A DNA stretch of 64,000 bases, from positions 620,001 through 684,000 of the forward strand of contig JASFXZ010000075.1 of the NCBI GenBank assembly GCA_032209605.1, written 5' to 3'. A program made the position numbers and the translations under genes. Numbering within the stretch: position 1 is the first letter of the stretch; each line of letters begins with the position of its first letter. A model generated the notes under the pieces. It was not told the origin of the DNA and did no database searches. It saw only the letters and a program-made list of their open reading frames with translations. Positions 38,146-50,600 of the stretch are shown in pieces. This stretch comes from Mactromeris polynyma. Its lineage: Eukaryota; Mollusca; Bivalvia; Venerida; Mactridae.

Positions 38146-39409
38146 GGAATAACTTTACATTGCCAGAAATCCGAAGCAAATCGCTGGCTTATTGACGAAA
38201 TTGTCTCCCTTGAAAATACGCTCTCGGTGGTATCGATTTGTCAGTCCGCCTTAATTTGTGGCTATACAAATATAGAGTAAACAGTTTTTTAGAGTATCAT
38301 ATTTTTTTGTTATTTGATTCACAAAATGTATTCACATATGAGCACAAACTTCAATGTTTCCTTTTTAAAATGATATCAATTATTTTATGATTGAGTATTA
38401 TCTCAATGCTTCCCTGTTTGATTTAAAATTGTTACTATTGCTCCTTATACCTATAACTGAAAAACACTCGAAAAACTGTAATTTTATAAAATATCCCATT
38501 TTTAGATACATATTAAAAGTATTTATATTTAAAGTACAATATTTAATCACATATGTACACAAACTACACATTTAAATATAAATAATATTATTTGAATGGT
38601 GTTTTTAAAATCAAAATTAAATGTGATCTTCATGCTTCCCTGTTTGATTTATTAGCAATGTATTTGAAAAAACCCTGAAAATACTGTCTCCGATAAGCAA
38701 TGATGAATACAGTATTACTTTTAAAGTAATAATTGTCGGGTAAAGTATATTTGTGGTTAATAGGTACTCAGAACTTTTATTGATTTTTTATTAATTTTCT
38801 TGTTTTATATTTTTCTTTTAAAATATTATATTTTACGTAGTATAAAAGATGTGCAGATGTTTAACATTTACTTTATTCTTTAATCTTGGATCTTAAAGAA
38901 GTCAGTCACACGTGTTTTAAACTGTGAAATTTTGACAACAGACTGAACGTAACGGTAAATTGAGAAGACAAGAAAAGAAAGAATAAATGAAAGCGATTTG
39001 TCAGGAAATAATTATGTTGATGACGTCCTTTTTAAACGATTTTTGTCAAAAATGGCCAGTTGACTACACTTCAAAGAAAGTTCAATTTTAAGGCGGTCAT
39101 CAAGTTGGTATCTAATGTACACAAACATTTTTCGTATGGTCTCACGAAACTATCGAATTGATGTTATAGTAAGATTAACAACACTCGCCCTACACTATCA
39201 AAAATAAATTAAAATAATGTTAATACCGATCCGACAGAGCGAATTTCTCAATTTGAATGCAATTTATTGACAATGTTTACGTCACGTTTTCTCGATGTCG
39301 TAATTTGCGCCACTAGCCCAAAAATCGCAGACGCAGCCACATAAATTAAATCTAGTGACTCAACAACCCATGTGGGAATAACTTTACATCACATGTTATA
39401 ATGTTCTCT

Positions 39410-39800
39410 CAATGAAGATAAACGTATACGCAACGCGCAAGCCTCGCTTCATTCACTACTTAACCTGGAACAACATAAAGGCGATAGCAATCCAACCATA
39501 CTGGCTTCTCTCGTTAAGAAGGTCGCACTTCCGGTTGCATTGTATGGAGCATAATCATGGCACTCATTAACATCAGCAGATCTACTCAAAGTGTTCATGG
39601 TTCTCAGCTTGCTATGATGGTTCCCGGTGAAGCCGAACTAGATCTAAGAAATGTGTCATTCCTTCATAAACTTTGTACAATGCCAACAAATACCATTGCG
39701 AAACTAATCTTTAATTTTAAACTGAACTTATTTGCACTAAAATGATATAGTGATCAAACAGGATTTGTTCCAGATATTTTTGGTACTGTTGGATTTGTCT
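39410..39800 (+). pseudogene. LINE reverse-transcriptase C-terminal fragment, plus strand
   Basis: The frames read, in order, LHSLLNLEQHKGD, ASLVKKVALPVALYGA, SWHSLTSADLLKVF and FLHKLCTMPTNTIAKLIFNF, with a later QTGFVPDIFG phrase. This is the familiar end of a bivalve-type LINE RT region. Stops and shifts interrupt it (one directly after YGA). It differs from the LINE in gene A intron 1. Confidence 0.75.
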
Positions 39801-41583
39801 TGAAAAGCTCTATCCAATGGTGTATATCGACAACACTCGTCATACCATTAAATGAATAAGTAAGCATATTAGGTAAAGTGTACATTGTACAAGTAGTGAC
39901 ATCATGCGACATAATTTCTAATGATAAAGTGCATGTACCAATGGTAATGTATACAAATTATCAAAAGCATCAGACCCAATAAATATAACTATGAATAATC
40001 GTAGGTGTGCTATAATAATAGACTTAATGCGCAAATACACAGCTCAAACGTCAATGAAATATCGTTTTGTATATTCCCATACTCAGTTTAAATAGCTTTA
40101 CTAAACAACTGAATATTCCCACATTTCTATCTGTTTCAAGAATGTGTAACATGTTGCAGCAGGTCATTCTGTGATACATCTGTGTAGGAACGCACTAAGG
40201 AGTCTACCCAACTATGGTGTTGAACACCAAAGTTAGTTATGCATACGAATCCATCATAGCAATTACACGACCTAATGATTCGTCACATTTAAATATATAT
40301 AGCAACATTGAATGACGGGTTTGATCTACAAATTTGTAGGCGTGTGTGCTTTATAGAGAAAATAATTAAACAACTGGAAATGAAACTAAGTAGTCTAGTG
40401 AGAGTATTTGTCAAAGGAGTGCCGAAACACTTCTTACTCATCAAAACACAACCACGGTTTATGTTACTTGTCAATCACGCAGCTCTCTTACGGGTCACTT
40501 ACCAAAATATCATCGTACGGGGAGAAAATCATGTAAACATTGATGACATAACTTGTCTTTTATTAATTCTGGAAATATTGCAATTAAAATAAAAAGTTAT
40601 TACATTTGTTCACCCATTTTCACAGTATCGTAATGCATCCATCAACATAAAACAAAAACGCTATTGACGGTGTATAATGCTGACATGAAACAAAAGTATA
40701 TCTTTCTATTCACATGACCGTAAACGTACAATGCCTGATCATGTTCTGAATTTGGGACGGTACCGCTCAGTTACCGCCTATAGTAGTGTGGCAATTTGAA
40801 AGGCACATATCAATTGGTTCCCGTTTTCAAAACACAAAAGAACTGAAAGCCGGGAACCAGCTTAAACATCCACGTTCGAAGGTCTCACAACGAAGTGGTC
40901 CCAAAATTCACCCAACGAAGTAATACGAATATCATAATGATTCAAGACAACGAAATGTTCTCGTGCCAAAGTGGTTTGTGAACTTTTAAACTTTAAAGAT
41001 GATTTCTGTTACTATGGTTGATTTTTGCGCATTGATTTGCGGAGGTCGCTTAATGCACACCGTTTAAGCATGCACATCATGTAATAATGGATGGGAGAGG
41101 CGGAGTAACGTCTGGATGGGCGGGACTTTTATGTATGGTATGCGTCATTTTATCTAGTTGTTACCGTGTATTTGACCATACATTGCACCTGACTTCAATT
41201 TTGAGCATCAATATAGACAGACATTCAATCAAAGATGCATCAATAGTCACCTTACTTGTATGGTGATATTACTTTATTTAACCACATACCATATTGCCAT
41301 TTGTAGGTTAATATTTTCTCTTAAAGGTAGATAATAATGAGTGTTGTCAAAATATGTATGAAGACTTTAACATGCCATGGTCTCAAAATTATTACTTGGC
41401 ATATATAAATAGATAATCCGACTATCTACCTTTAAAGTTGTATTAGTACATTTTACATGAAGAAGGTTTTATTTTCCTCATTAGTGCTCGTATCAACAAG
41501 GATAAATTTAACATTTTCCTCGTCGAGTATTATCCTGTCAGCAGCGAGTCTGCAGACACTGAGCTCTGAACGATAGTAAAATA

Positions 41584-41644
41584 ATGGGATATATTTCCAT
41601 TTTGTGCTTTAAATCTATTTTGATTATATACTTTGGAAATGCAG
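41584..41644 (+). CDS. Gene B exon 1: signal peptide
   Basis: The ATG has A at -3 and G at +4. It encodes MGYISILCFKSILIIYFGNA, a hydrophobic secretory signal, then a gtaatc donor in phase 1. This is the same layout as gene A exon 1. Confidence 0.75.
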
Positions 41645-44600
41645 GTAATCAAATTCTAAGCATGTATGGTTATTTAAGGTTTATTAATTTGGGAGGCGTA
41701 GCTGTTGAGGGGTAGTGTGTCTGATTCTTGATCCGAAAGTCGTGAGTGAGAATCTTGCATTGGGTGAGGCCAATCGATGTATAATAGAATCAGTTTAGAC
41801 TGATAAATCAATTAAAACATTCACTTTTTTTAGCAGTATAGTTAAATTTATTGCTTTCAGTGTTTCAAGTGTTTCAGAGAACTGTTATTGCTTTCATTTT
41901 CTCTCTCATGTGATTATATATGGCTAACACTTGTCATCTATGCACTATTATTCTCCAACAACCTCACATATATACTCCTTTATATACCCGTAATATACTG
42001 ATTTTTTGAAACAAATATCATATGCCATACTCATCGTATTAAATGAGATTCAGATTTCCAATGATTGGAATCATTGATGAATACATATTGCACTTATTGT
42101 AGTCGTAGCGACGTGTACAGAACTAACCAATGGCGTGCATAGTTTTGGCGACACTTGTGATTTTATGTGTCATTGTAAGGACAAAGGAGCGTGTGATCAA
42201 GTGACTGGAGAGTGCCCGGTTGGTTGTGAAACAGGTTGGTTTGGACCAGGATGCCAATATAGTAAGTTAGTTTAGCTATTATCAAAGGTGCAAATCTTCA
42301 GGTTAACACGAACATAAAAATAAAAAAGCGATATTAATTTGATTGTTGCACCAACAACGTACCGCCATACCCATTCATTCCTCAATCAATATTGACAACA
42401 GTGCTAACGAGATTATGGTCTATTCTACATGTTTCAGAACTCTACGTAATTCATTGGTGTTCTTCCAAACGCAGATTGAATTGCATCTTATTAATTTAAT
42501 ACATACTGACAGAAAAAATGTCAGAAGTTTATTGTTCAAACTATTATTGTGTAGTAATGTGGTCGCTTTTACAATATTAGTCGCAGTGATGCGAAACCCA
42601 ATCAAATCTAAGTTATATGTCGAAGCAAAATTGTACAGTCGAATTTCGCTTGGACGCTGACTATAATAAATCTGCACGTTGTACGATGGACTGAGAATGA
42701 ATGAGTTCGTACTTCCTATTTTATGGTTTGAGTTAGACATACTGTAGATAGTGCTACACATACTTACGGACAGTAGCTATCCTTTTGATTACTACCGAAT
42801 TATTTCGCAGTTTTATGCACTGTTTGCATCTAAAATAAAACAATGTTATGTTTATCAATGTAATGTTAATCAGACAAAGCCAACAGTAATTAATATGTTG
42901 TCTGTACTTGAGCAAGTCAAACGACAACTGTGTGATAAATACTGAATACTCACTTTACGCCTGTGTCGATTCGAAAGTTTTGATATCTGTGATATAGTTT
43001 AAAGAAGAAAAGTCACATTATTATACCTCGTTTCTGATCAATAAATTAGACACGAGATAAATGTGTAAATATCGTATTAATGTACTAGAACATGTTTAAA
43101 AAGAAATATCTTTAAAAAAAGAGGGTCGGCGCAACTTGAAGTATGCAAATTTGTTGCAATCTGAAGGTTAAAATTTGTTGTACAACATAAAAAATGCCTA
43201 AATGTTGCGACTGCCGGTCATTCGATTACGCTACACTACAGAAATTCCGATACCTGTAAGGGGAGATCACTGCGTAGGAGACTATAAAATAACTCCGTAG
43301 TGTGATTAGTCAATGACACAGTATACATGTAGCCTGTTTCAATACAGTTCATCATTACATATTGCATACGTCGTGAAATCACACATTCATGTTAATAAAC
43401 TTGTTAAATATCGATGTATCTGATTAAAACAATATAAATGTTCGCGACTGGTACATAAACCAAGAAAGTCTTTTTAATTCCAACACCGGACAATTCCCCG
43501 TGGTGATGAATAACAACACTACTTACAGGATAAATCTGAATTGGAATATACTATACGATCCACGTTCAGGCGCAGTTGTTAAGGCAAACAATATTATGTT
43601 CATCTGGTTTTCAATGTCATGTTTACAATAATAAGATAATAATAACGCCGCTATCGTGATTTTTGCAAACATAACACCATTTACACAATGATTGTGTTCA
43701 TTACTTTGCTTCGGAAGCAAACAATAAACCAGTCAATATTTTTAGGTTTGATAAACAAATATATAGGCCTTAACGAAATATTAACCAATCTGCGTCAAGG
43801 TTGCAAACGTTGGTCGATTGAAGATAATTTGGTTTAGCGGTTAATGTAAGATTTGACTGGTTTACACGCACTGGTATGCAAATAGCAAAGCTATGTTAGT
43901 ACGGCCGAAAAAATAAATACCTAAGTTGTGATTTTGTGGAAATCTCTGAAAGGTCAATGGACAATGCCACAATGGTCCTGTAATTGTGTTTCGCTGTACA
44001 TTTATTTATGAGCTATATTAAATTTTAATCAACATTTAACGAACTATTACCACGCCTGCTTTTATTGTTGAATATACTCATATATTTGAATAAACTAACG
44101 AACGAAGATTTACTAATTCTATAAACATGTGTTCTTTTTTAAAGATATTTCTTGTAATTGTTTATGTCCCGTGTAAAGTAACATCTTAAATCACTATAAG
44201 TGTATGCTCAATATAATCACATGTACAGTAAGACATGCTTCTATAGTAATGAGTTGAGGGTGCAATGAGTCTAATCAATTGATTGCGTATTCACAAGAGA
44301 CTACCAGACTCTTTATGCGTACGCTCCAATCAGATTTTTCTCCTTTAAAACTGAAACAATGATACTTCAGTCTAACGTCTTCTCGGCTGGATTTCACGGT
44401 GTTTTTCAAAAGCATTTTAGTAACATGTACTTGCGCTGTCAATTAACTGTACCGGTTACCAACCAGTACTAACCAGAACTCGGGAATATAACTGTTACTT
44501 ACACTCAGCCTTCAAATCGCAAAATGTCAACTTCTGAATCAGATATTGGAAAAGTGGAGCGTGGTAAACGTACGATAATGGTAAATAAGTGCTGAATATT

Positions 44601-47600
44601 CTTTGTGGCCCATTTTATCAATCGTAACTACTCGGCGGTATCCGGCAGAGCTCGGAATACATACCTCGTAAGTAAGTGGATGGATACACCCAATGTGATG
44701 TGTCCCCGGCGAATAACGCCGAGTAGATAATCACGAGATTACCTTCTGAATGCATAAACAAATTCTATTTTTCGCCAACAATTCCTACAAATTGATGTTA
44801 TTTCATTATCAGGGATATATTTATTTGTCGTTCCAAATTTATTTGATGTTGGTTTCCCAGAAATGTCGTATATGTCTCGATTCCATAATAGACAGGTACA
44901 AATTATCTCGGAGGCGTCCATCTTGCGGACTACTTTCTAACCATAATATCTCCGAGGTTATTTATATCTCCGAGGTGTTCCGATTGCCATTTTATTAGAC
45001 ATTTGAGTGCGAACATGAACTGTGAAGGTCATTACTAAGTCATAGTAAGGGTTTGGCACCAGGAAGCGCTAAAACCCAATAATTATTCCCATATCTCATA
45101 TTCGCATTATAAAGTCGCAAATAATATTCATCACTTATGTTGATGCAATTTCTACTGTGAGCGAAATAAGAGTAAATTTTTTGATTTGAGATTTGAGTGC
45201 TGGCTGTAAGTATCCGTTATAACCCTGAGCCCTGTACAGACAACTTCTCCACTTGAATCAGAGGTGGAATATGAACGACTTTGGATGCATATTCTTCTGT
45301 CAAATTAAGGAAGAACACACGCCTCACACAGGAAGAACATACGCCTCGCTCAGGAAGAACATACGCCTCGTTCAGTAAGACCATACGCCTCGCTCAGAAA
45401 GAACATACGCCTCACACGGGACTAGAACCCATGGCCTCCAGACTGACAGCGCAGTGTTTTACTCACTGAACTAACCGAGCGGGCTATTAAATTTATTTCA
45501 GGAAACTTGGCAACGTCAGGCGACGCCAAACACTCGGACAATGTGCGAAAGATGAAATTCGCGAAGCTAGCCATAGATGATAATAATAACACTTGTAGCA
45601 AAACCGCTAGATCAGAGGCAAAAACTGATCAATTAAACACTCTTAATGCTCGTTTCTGGAAAGTATTGTTCAAAGACAGAGTTAAAGAGCTTATAACAGA
45701 AGTGATAATCAGAACAACGACCCAGGCTTTAGGTAGATATTGATTTCTGTCCATTTCTTTGATTACTGATTATTTTCACATGGAGATATCTCAACAATGT
45801 TTGCAAATAAAAGTTTGAGATTTTTAATTTAATTTATCTGTGCAAAGCAATAAAAACGAAACTATTTCCCATTTAGGTACATGTATACTACTTTTGAGAA
45901 TACTGAATCAGTCAGTCATTTTGAACTTAAGGCGTCGTGAAAGGTTAATGGGTCAGTCACACTACACCGTATAGCGTTAACGGACGTCCAACGTATAACA
46001 AAATTTTCAATCCGTTCGCGTCCGTTCGCATGCGTTTCTTGTCCGTTTCTCATGCGGCGCCTACGCTCCTCGTCCGGCGATGTTCGTTCCATCCGGTGGA
46101 AGGTTTTGAACATGTTCAAAATTTGGAACGTACACCACCGGACAAAGTTGTCCGTTATATGTACGGTAGCAATGCGTTTCTATGCGTTGTGTTCGTTACT
46201 CGTGCGTTCCTTATTCTGTTCTTGTCCGGTTCGTATCCGTTCTTGTCCGGTGGCCCTGATTCACGGCCGGACTACTACCGGACATGCAACGGACGTAACG
46301 TATGTTTAACGGACGATAACTGACGAGGAACGCATAGGAACTGATAAGTAACGGACGTGAAACGATGGTCCACCGGACAAAACTTTGATGAATAATGATA
46401 TAAAACGTTGTTTACCTGGCTGTTGGGGTTCTCTGCTTTCATTGGATATTTTGACTACAGGTCATCGTGCGAGAAGTAAATATTGCCCCTATACACAAAT
46501 CCAGTTTCTTTAACTTTATATCTGATACACTTTTTGGGTTATCAAAATACATTAAAGGCACAGAACATGGAATGTAGAGAAAAGAAACAATACCCATTTA
46601 TGATATTTATGTTAACTGTTACGCATTATACTGTGTGGAAAGTGATCTTGGAGCCTTCCTCCGTCCCCTGGCCTTACCCTTCCCAGCATTCGTATACTTG
46701 GCTTTTGGCATTTTGGAATTACTTTAGCACGTGTGATGTCTGAGCGAGCGAAAACCATTGTGCTGGAACATGTATGTATGTATTACTGTGTTTATGAGGT
46801 CGCCCGTCGCCGCGCACATTTTATAATGCACTTTATGGTATTATGGTCGACCCGGTATGTCCCCCGCACACCATAAATATACTTTTTGAAACCGAAAGGG
46901 AGAAATTTACCTGCCAGTAGAGCAGTATAGGTCAAACAGACAATTTTTGAAGCCAAATACGGTCACTGCACAGTGCCAATGAGACCCATCATACAGTTAC
47001 CATTTTCCTGGCATCTAACCAGTACTTTCCTGGATTCTACCCAGCACTTTCCTGGTTACATGCCAGTTCTATGTTAGGTGGGAAACACTGAAATACATTT
47101 CTGTTTTATCCGGCGAGACAAGGGATCGAACCCACGACCTTCGGATTCGTAGTCAGCAGCGTTAACCACTGAGCCACAGGAACAAAAACTATCGGACTCT
47201 TTATACCCGTTTGTCCGTCACGTGACCGGTAGAAATACGTTCGTCAAACGTTCGAATAACGTTTTGTCAGTTTCCCATGCGTTGCGCTTACGTTTTACGC
47301 GGTACAAGTCCGTTACTAGTACGGTGATGTCCGTTAATTGAACGTTGTTCGTCCTGTATATGTGCGTTGATCGTGCGGTCATTGTGCGTTTTGTCCGTTT
47401 AATGCGCCCCATACAACGATCGCGAGAGCACCGAGCAGCAGCGGGGGATGCCTTTCGTCACCGGATAACTTTCTGCCGCAATTTTATATACGTTGGGCGT
47501 CCACTAACTCTATACGGTGTAGTGTGACAGCTACTTAAAGAAATAAATTGAATCCATCGAATTATGTTTTTGTGTTCATTTTTCTCTTTCTTGTACGCAT

Positions 47601-50600
47601 TTTTAATTTTCTGATTTTCTGAAGTTATTTTATTGCATTTCATCGATGTTTGTTCTTGCAATGCAAGTTTATTGATACGTCAGTACAATGTTAGTCAACG
47701 TGTTTTCATAAAGATATGATGAACTATCTTATGTCGTCCCGTTGCATGCAAAACATCCAACCGAGAGTACCATAGTATACATCTCGTAACGGAATTACGT
47801 AAAAAAAACAATTTTATTATGTCTGAATAATGTCTACAAATGACTTATGTAGCATAACATTTAATATTAAGTGTATTTTTTGTAGGTGATTTTAGTAACT
47901 TCGAAGTTTATGTAGAAAACGCATCAATAAATGAAACTGGTAGATTTAAGGTACCTAGAGATCGTAAACTGTGTCACCATGGACAAGACAAACCCAGAAA
48001 TACTACAATACATATCATTTGCAACATGCCAATCTTCGGTAATCAGGTCAGAATACAAACGGCAAGTTTGAGTACCCAACTCGTGCTGTGTGACGTCACA
48101 ATCAGTGGAGGTTCGTACTAGCATGAACAACTGTACCACGTGATTTCATTTATAAACTTTTGCTTTTATTCATTTTTAATCCCCACACTTAAAACACAAC
48201 TTCAAGTATTTGATGCTGTATTTGGTAAACATATGGTATGTTACAAAGTTCTTTTCGTAGCTGAAATATAAAAATTGTCAGAAAAACTCTTTTGTGAACT
48301 CTTTCTAATAGTTGAATGGTATGTTGTTCACAAACATCAAATAGCCTAGACATCTTCACGTATATACTTACACAAGTAATGCGTATACTTATATCACTTT
48401 AGATTAGTTTCAATGTAATGATATACACAAAGTAGGAGTATACATGCGTTGATGTATAGTTAACACAACAATTACCTATCCGTTCCTTCCTTCAATATGT
48501 AGAAGCTTGATTTACTGTAAGATTTCGCTACAAGTTTATTTGAAAAGTTCAGTTCTTGCACTCAGGAAATGTGTTAGAAAAGTTTACATCATGTAATTAT
48601 CAATATAAATAGAAAGCATATTGATCAATGGGTGAAATGTAAATATCAAGTTTACACAATGCAAGAAGTATTACAATCGTTGGATATTGGGAAAAATAAA
48701 TTTACTTGTCTCGTAATTGGCGTAATGTTTGTACGTTCCACTAAATCTTACTGAATAGATTTGTCTTGATTTGTGACTAAAACATGTTACCTTGAAATAT
48801 GTTGTGTGTTAGATGTTAAGTGAGATGCTTCAATCATTATGTACAGAACAATGGACTCACACTGTCCGAACTATGATGCATGACATTCATGATAGATGGC
48901 TTATTTAAATGGCACACCATTCTCCTATTTGTTGCTTGCAGGACGAAATCTTGCTTTCAGACGTAAAGTGACAACGAGCGCAATGGACAGCGATCCACAG
49001 CATGCCAATGTATCCGTAGATGGAAGTCGACACACTGTTCCGCATCGTGAGGTGTGCAGTCCAATTCATGAAAGCAAACATGGACACAATCAATGGTGGC
49101 GTATAGATCTGGGTCACCAATCACAACTATATTCCATGTACATGTACACGCATAATAATGGTGAGTATGAATTATCAACAGCGCACATTGCATTCTTGTT
49201 TACCTGCGGTCTAACTGTCCCATTTGGATTTTGAATGTGTGCGTATAAACTGTTAATTTTCATATATATCAATAAATATGCGATTTTGATTTATAAAAAT
49301 GTACTAAGTTTTGAAAGAACTGAACTCTGTCGCATTATTGAAAGTATATATACAATGCGCAAATTATGATAAAATGCATGAATTGATACGTTGAGGATTA
49401 ATTTTTTGATTGCCTTTCGGTCAGAATCTGAACATGTATTGATTGATTAATTTATTGTGACACTCGTTCATCAGAATTTGAAACTCAATTTCCTCCGCTC
49501 TATGGATCAACAGAGGTACGCTGTAAACAAAGGAGAAGCATTGTGTCTTGCGAAGTCTAAGCACATTAATTCGACGTGTACACACAAAATATACACCAAC
49601 TTGTGTATTAAGCGAATTGCAACTTTGACTAGAAAAAATATTATGATAAAATACTATTGACACGTGGTATGTTATTTACAGAAACATTGATGACGTACAC
49701 GATTACTGTCTCTAACAGCTCTGATGATGGAGGTGTCGCTTTTGAAGACAAGAATGATAGCACGGACACATTGAATACTTCGTTCAATACAATTGGTCAG
49801 CACGTTACTATACACACACATGACACAGTACAATCTTACACAGATATTTGGTTTTGTGAAGTGGAAATATATGGAGGTACAAAAACTTGCAAATACGATG
49901 ATACATTAGGATTAGTTGTTAATCTCATAAGACGAAAAAGAAATACCAAAGCGTAAGAGAAACAACACGAAACTTACAAATAAGAAAGCAAGACGAGATA
50001 TGCAAAATAACAACAAACGCACCAGAGACTTGGTGCAATAAAATATAAAACGTTCTGATTTGGAGATGGCAGGGAATGTGTCGGGTTCTCTTGCGAACAA
50101 TTTACTTCTATTAATGTTATTTCTCGATCTGTTGTTGGGGAAATGAAACACCTGTAGGCTTGCAAGATATGACCATTACTTATTTTACTACGAAATGCGT
50201 AAAATCAGAACCAAGTGTGATTTTAGAAAAAATGACAAAAAGTCAAATGCATTACATTGAATTTGAACAATTCAAGTTGAAAAGTAAAAAGGATGTTGAA
50301 GTCGGTAATACGGTAATTACCGACTTTTGTACAATATGCCTGAGGGGAGTCAAATGTTGCGATACGGAGGCCATAGCTTTTTTACTTTTCAACTAGAATT
50401 GTTCAAATTGAGATAATGGAAATCTTTAATGCATACCAATATCCCGCACTTCTCAGTACCGTTAGATGGCGTTGCTAGACACAAAGAAACATGCTGGAAC
50501 ACATTGTTCTTTTATTACAGACTGTCCAAAAGATATGTGTGGATTCGATTGCAATACAGAATGTCACTGCAAAGACGAGCGTGTATCCTTATGGAATAAA

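Larger units (their letters stand above)
35891..41583. other. Intergenic region between genes A and B
   Basis: Contains a 39-bp minisatellite (37690-38145), two loosely related AT-rich segments at about 38390 and 38620 (both 'atgcttccctgtttgattta'), and a dead LINE fragment (39410-39800). No gene is recognised. Open frames at 36542-36880 and 40308-40592 look random. The gene B promoter must be near the right end, but no clear core motif is visible. Confidence 0.6.
42262..45501 (+). other. Gene B intron 2 (3.2 kb)
   Basis: Holds family X copy 1 (43120-43912), a 22-bp minisatellite (45307-45420) and a minus-strand tRNA-like SINE head (45418-45485) ending just before the next acceptor. The overlapping open frames at 42343-42761 on both strands match nothing I know. 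Confidence 0.6.
45733..47885 (+). other. Gene B intron 3 (2.2 kb)
   Basis: Mostly the 1.58-kb terminal-inverted-repeat element at 45953-47529. No exon seen. Confidence 0.65.

Noticed and set aside
40308..40592. 94-codon open frame between genes
   Set aside because: No signal, domain or splice partner. Treated as random.
42343..42761. Overlapping open frames of 105 and 113 codons on opposite strands
   Set aside because: No homology recognised, inside gene B intron 2, and the two strands overlap. Not supported as genes.
46030..46323. 97-codon open frame
   Set aside because: Lies in the terminal part of the 45953-47529 TIR element, made of gtccgtt words. Not transposase-like.
47111..47180. 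Functional tRNA gene on the minus strand
   Set aside because: A and B boxes are present, but the acceptor stem does not pair and it sits inside a transposable element. A SINE head is more likely.
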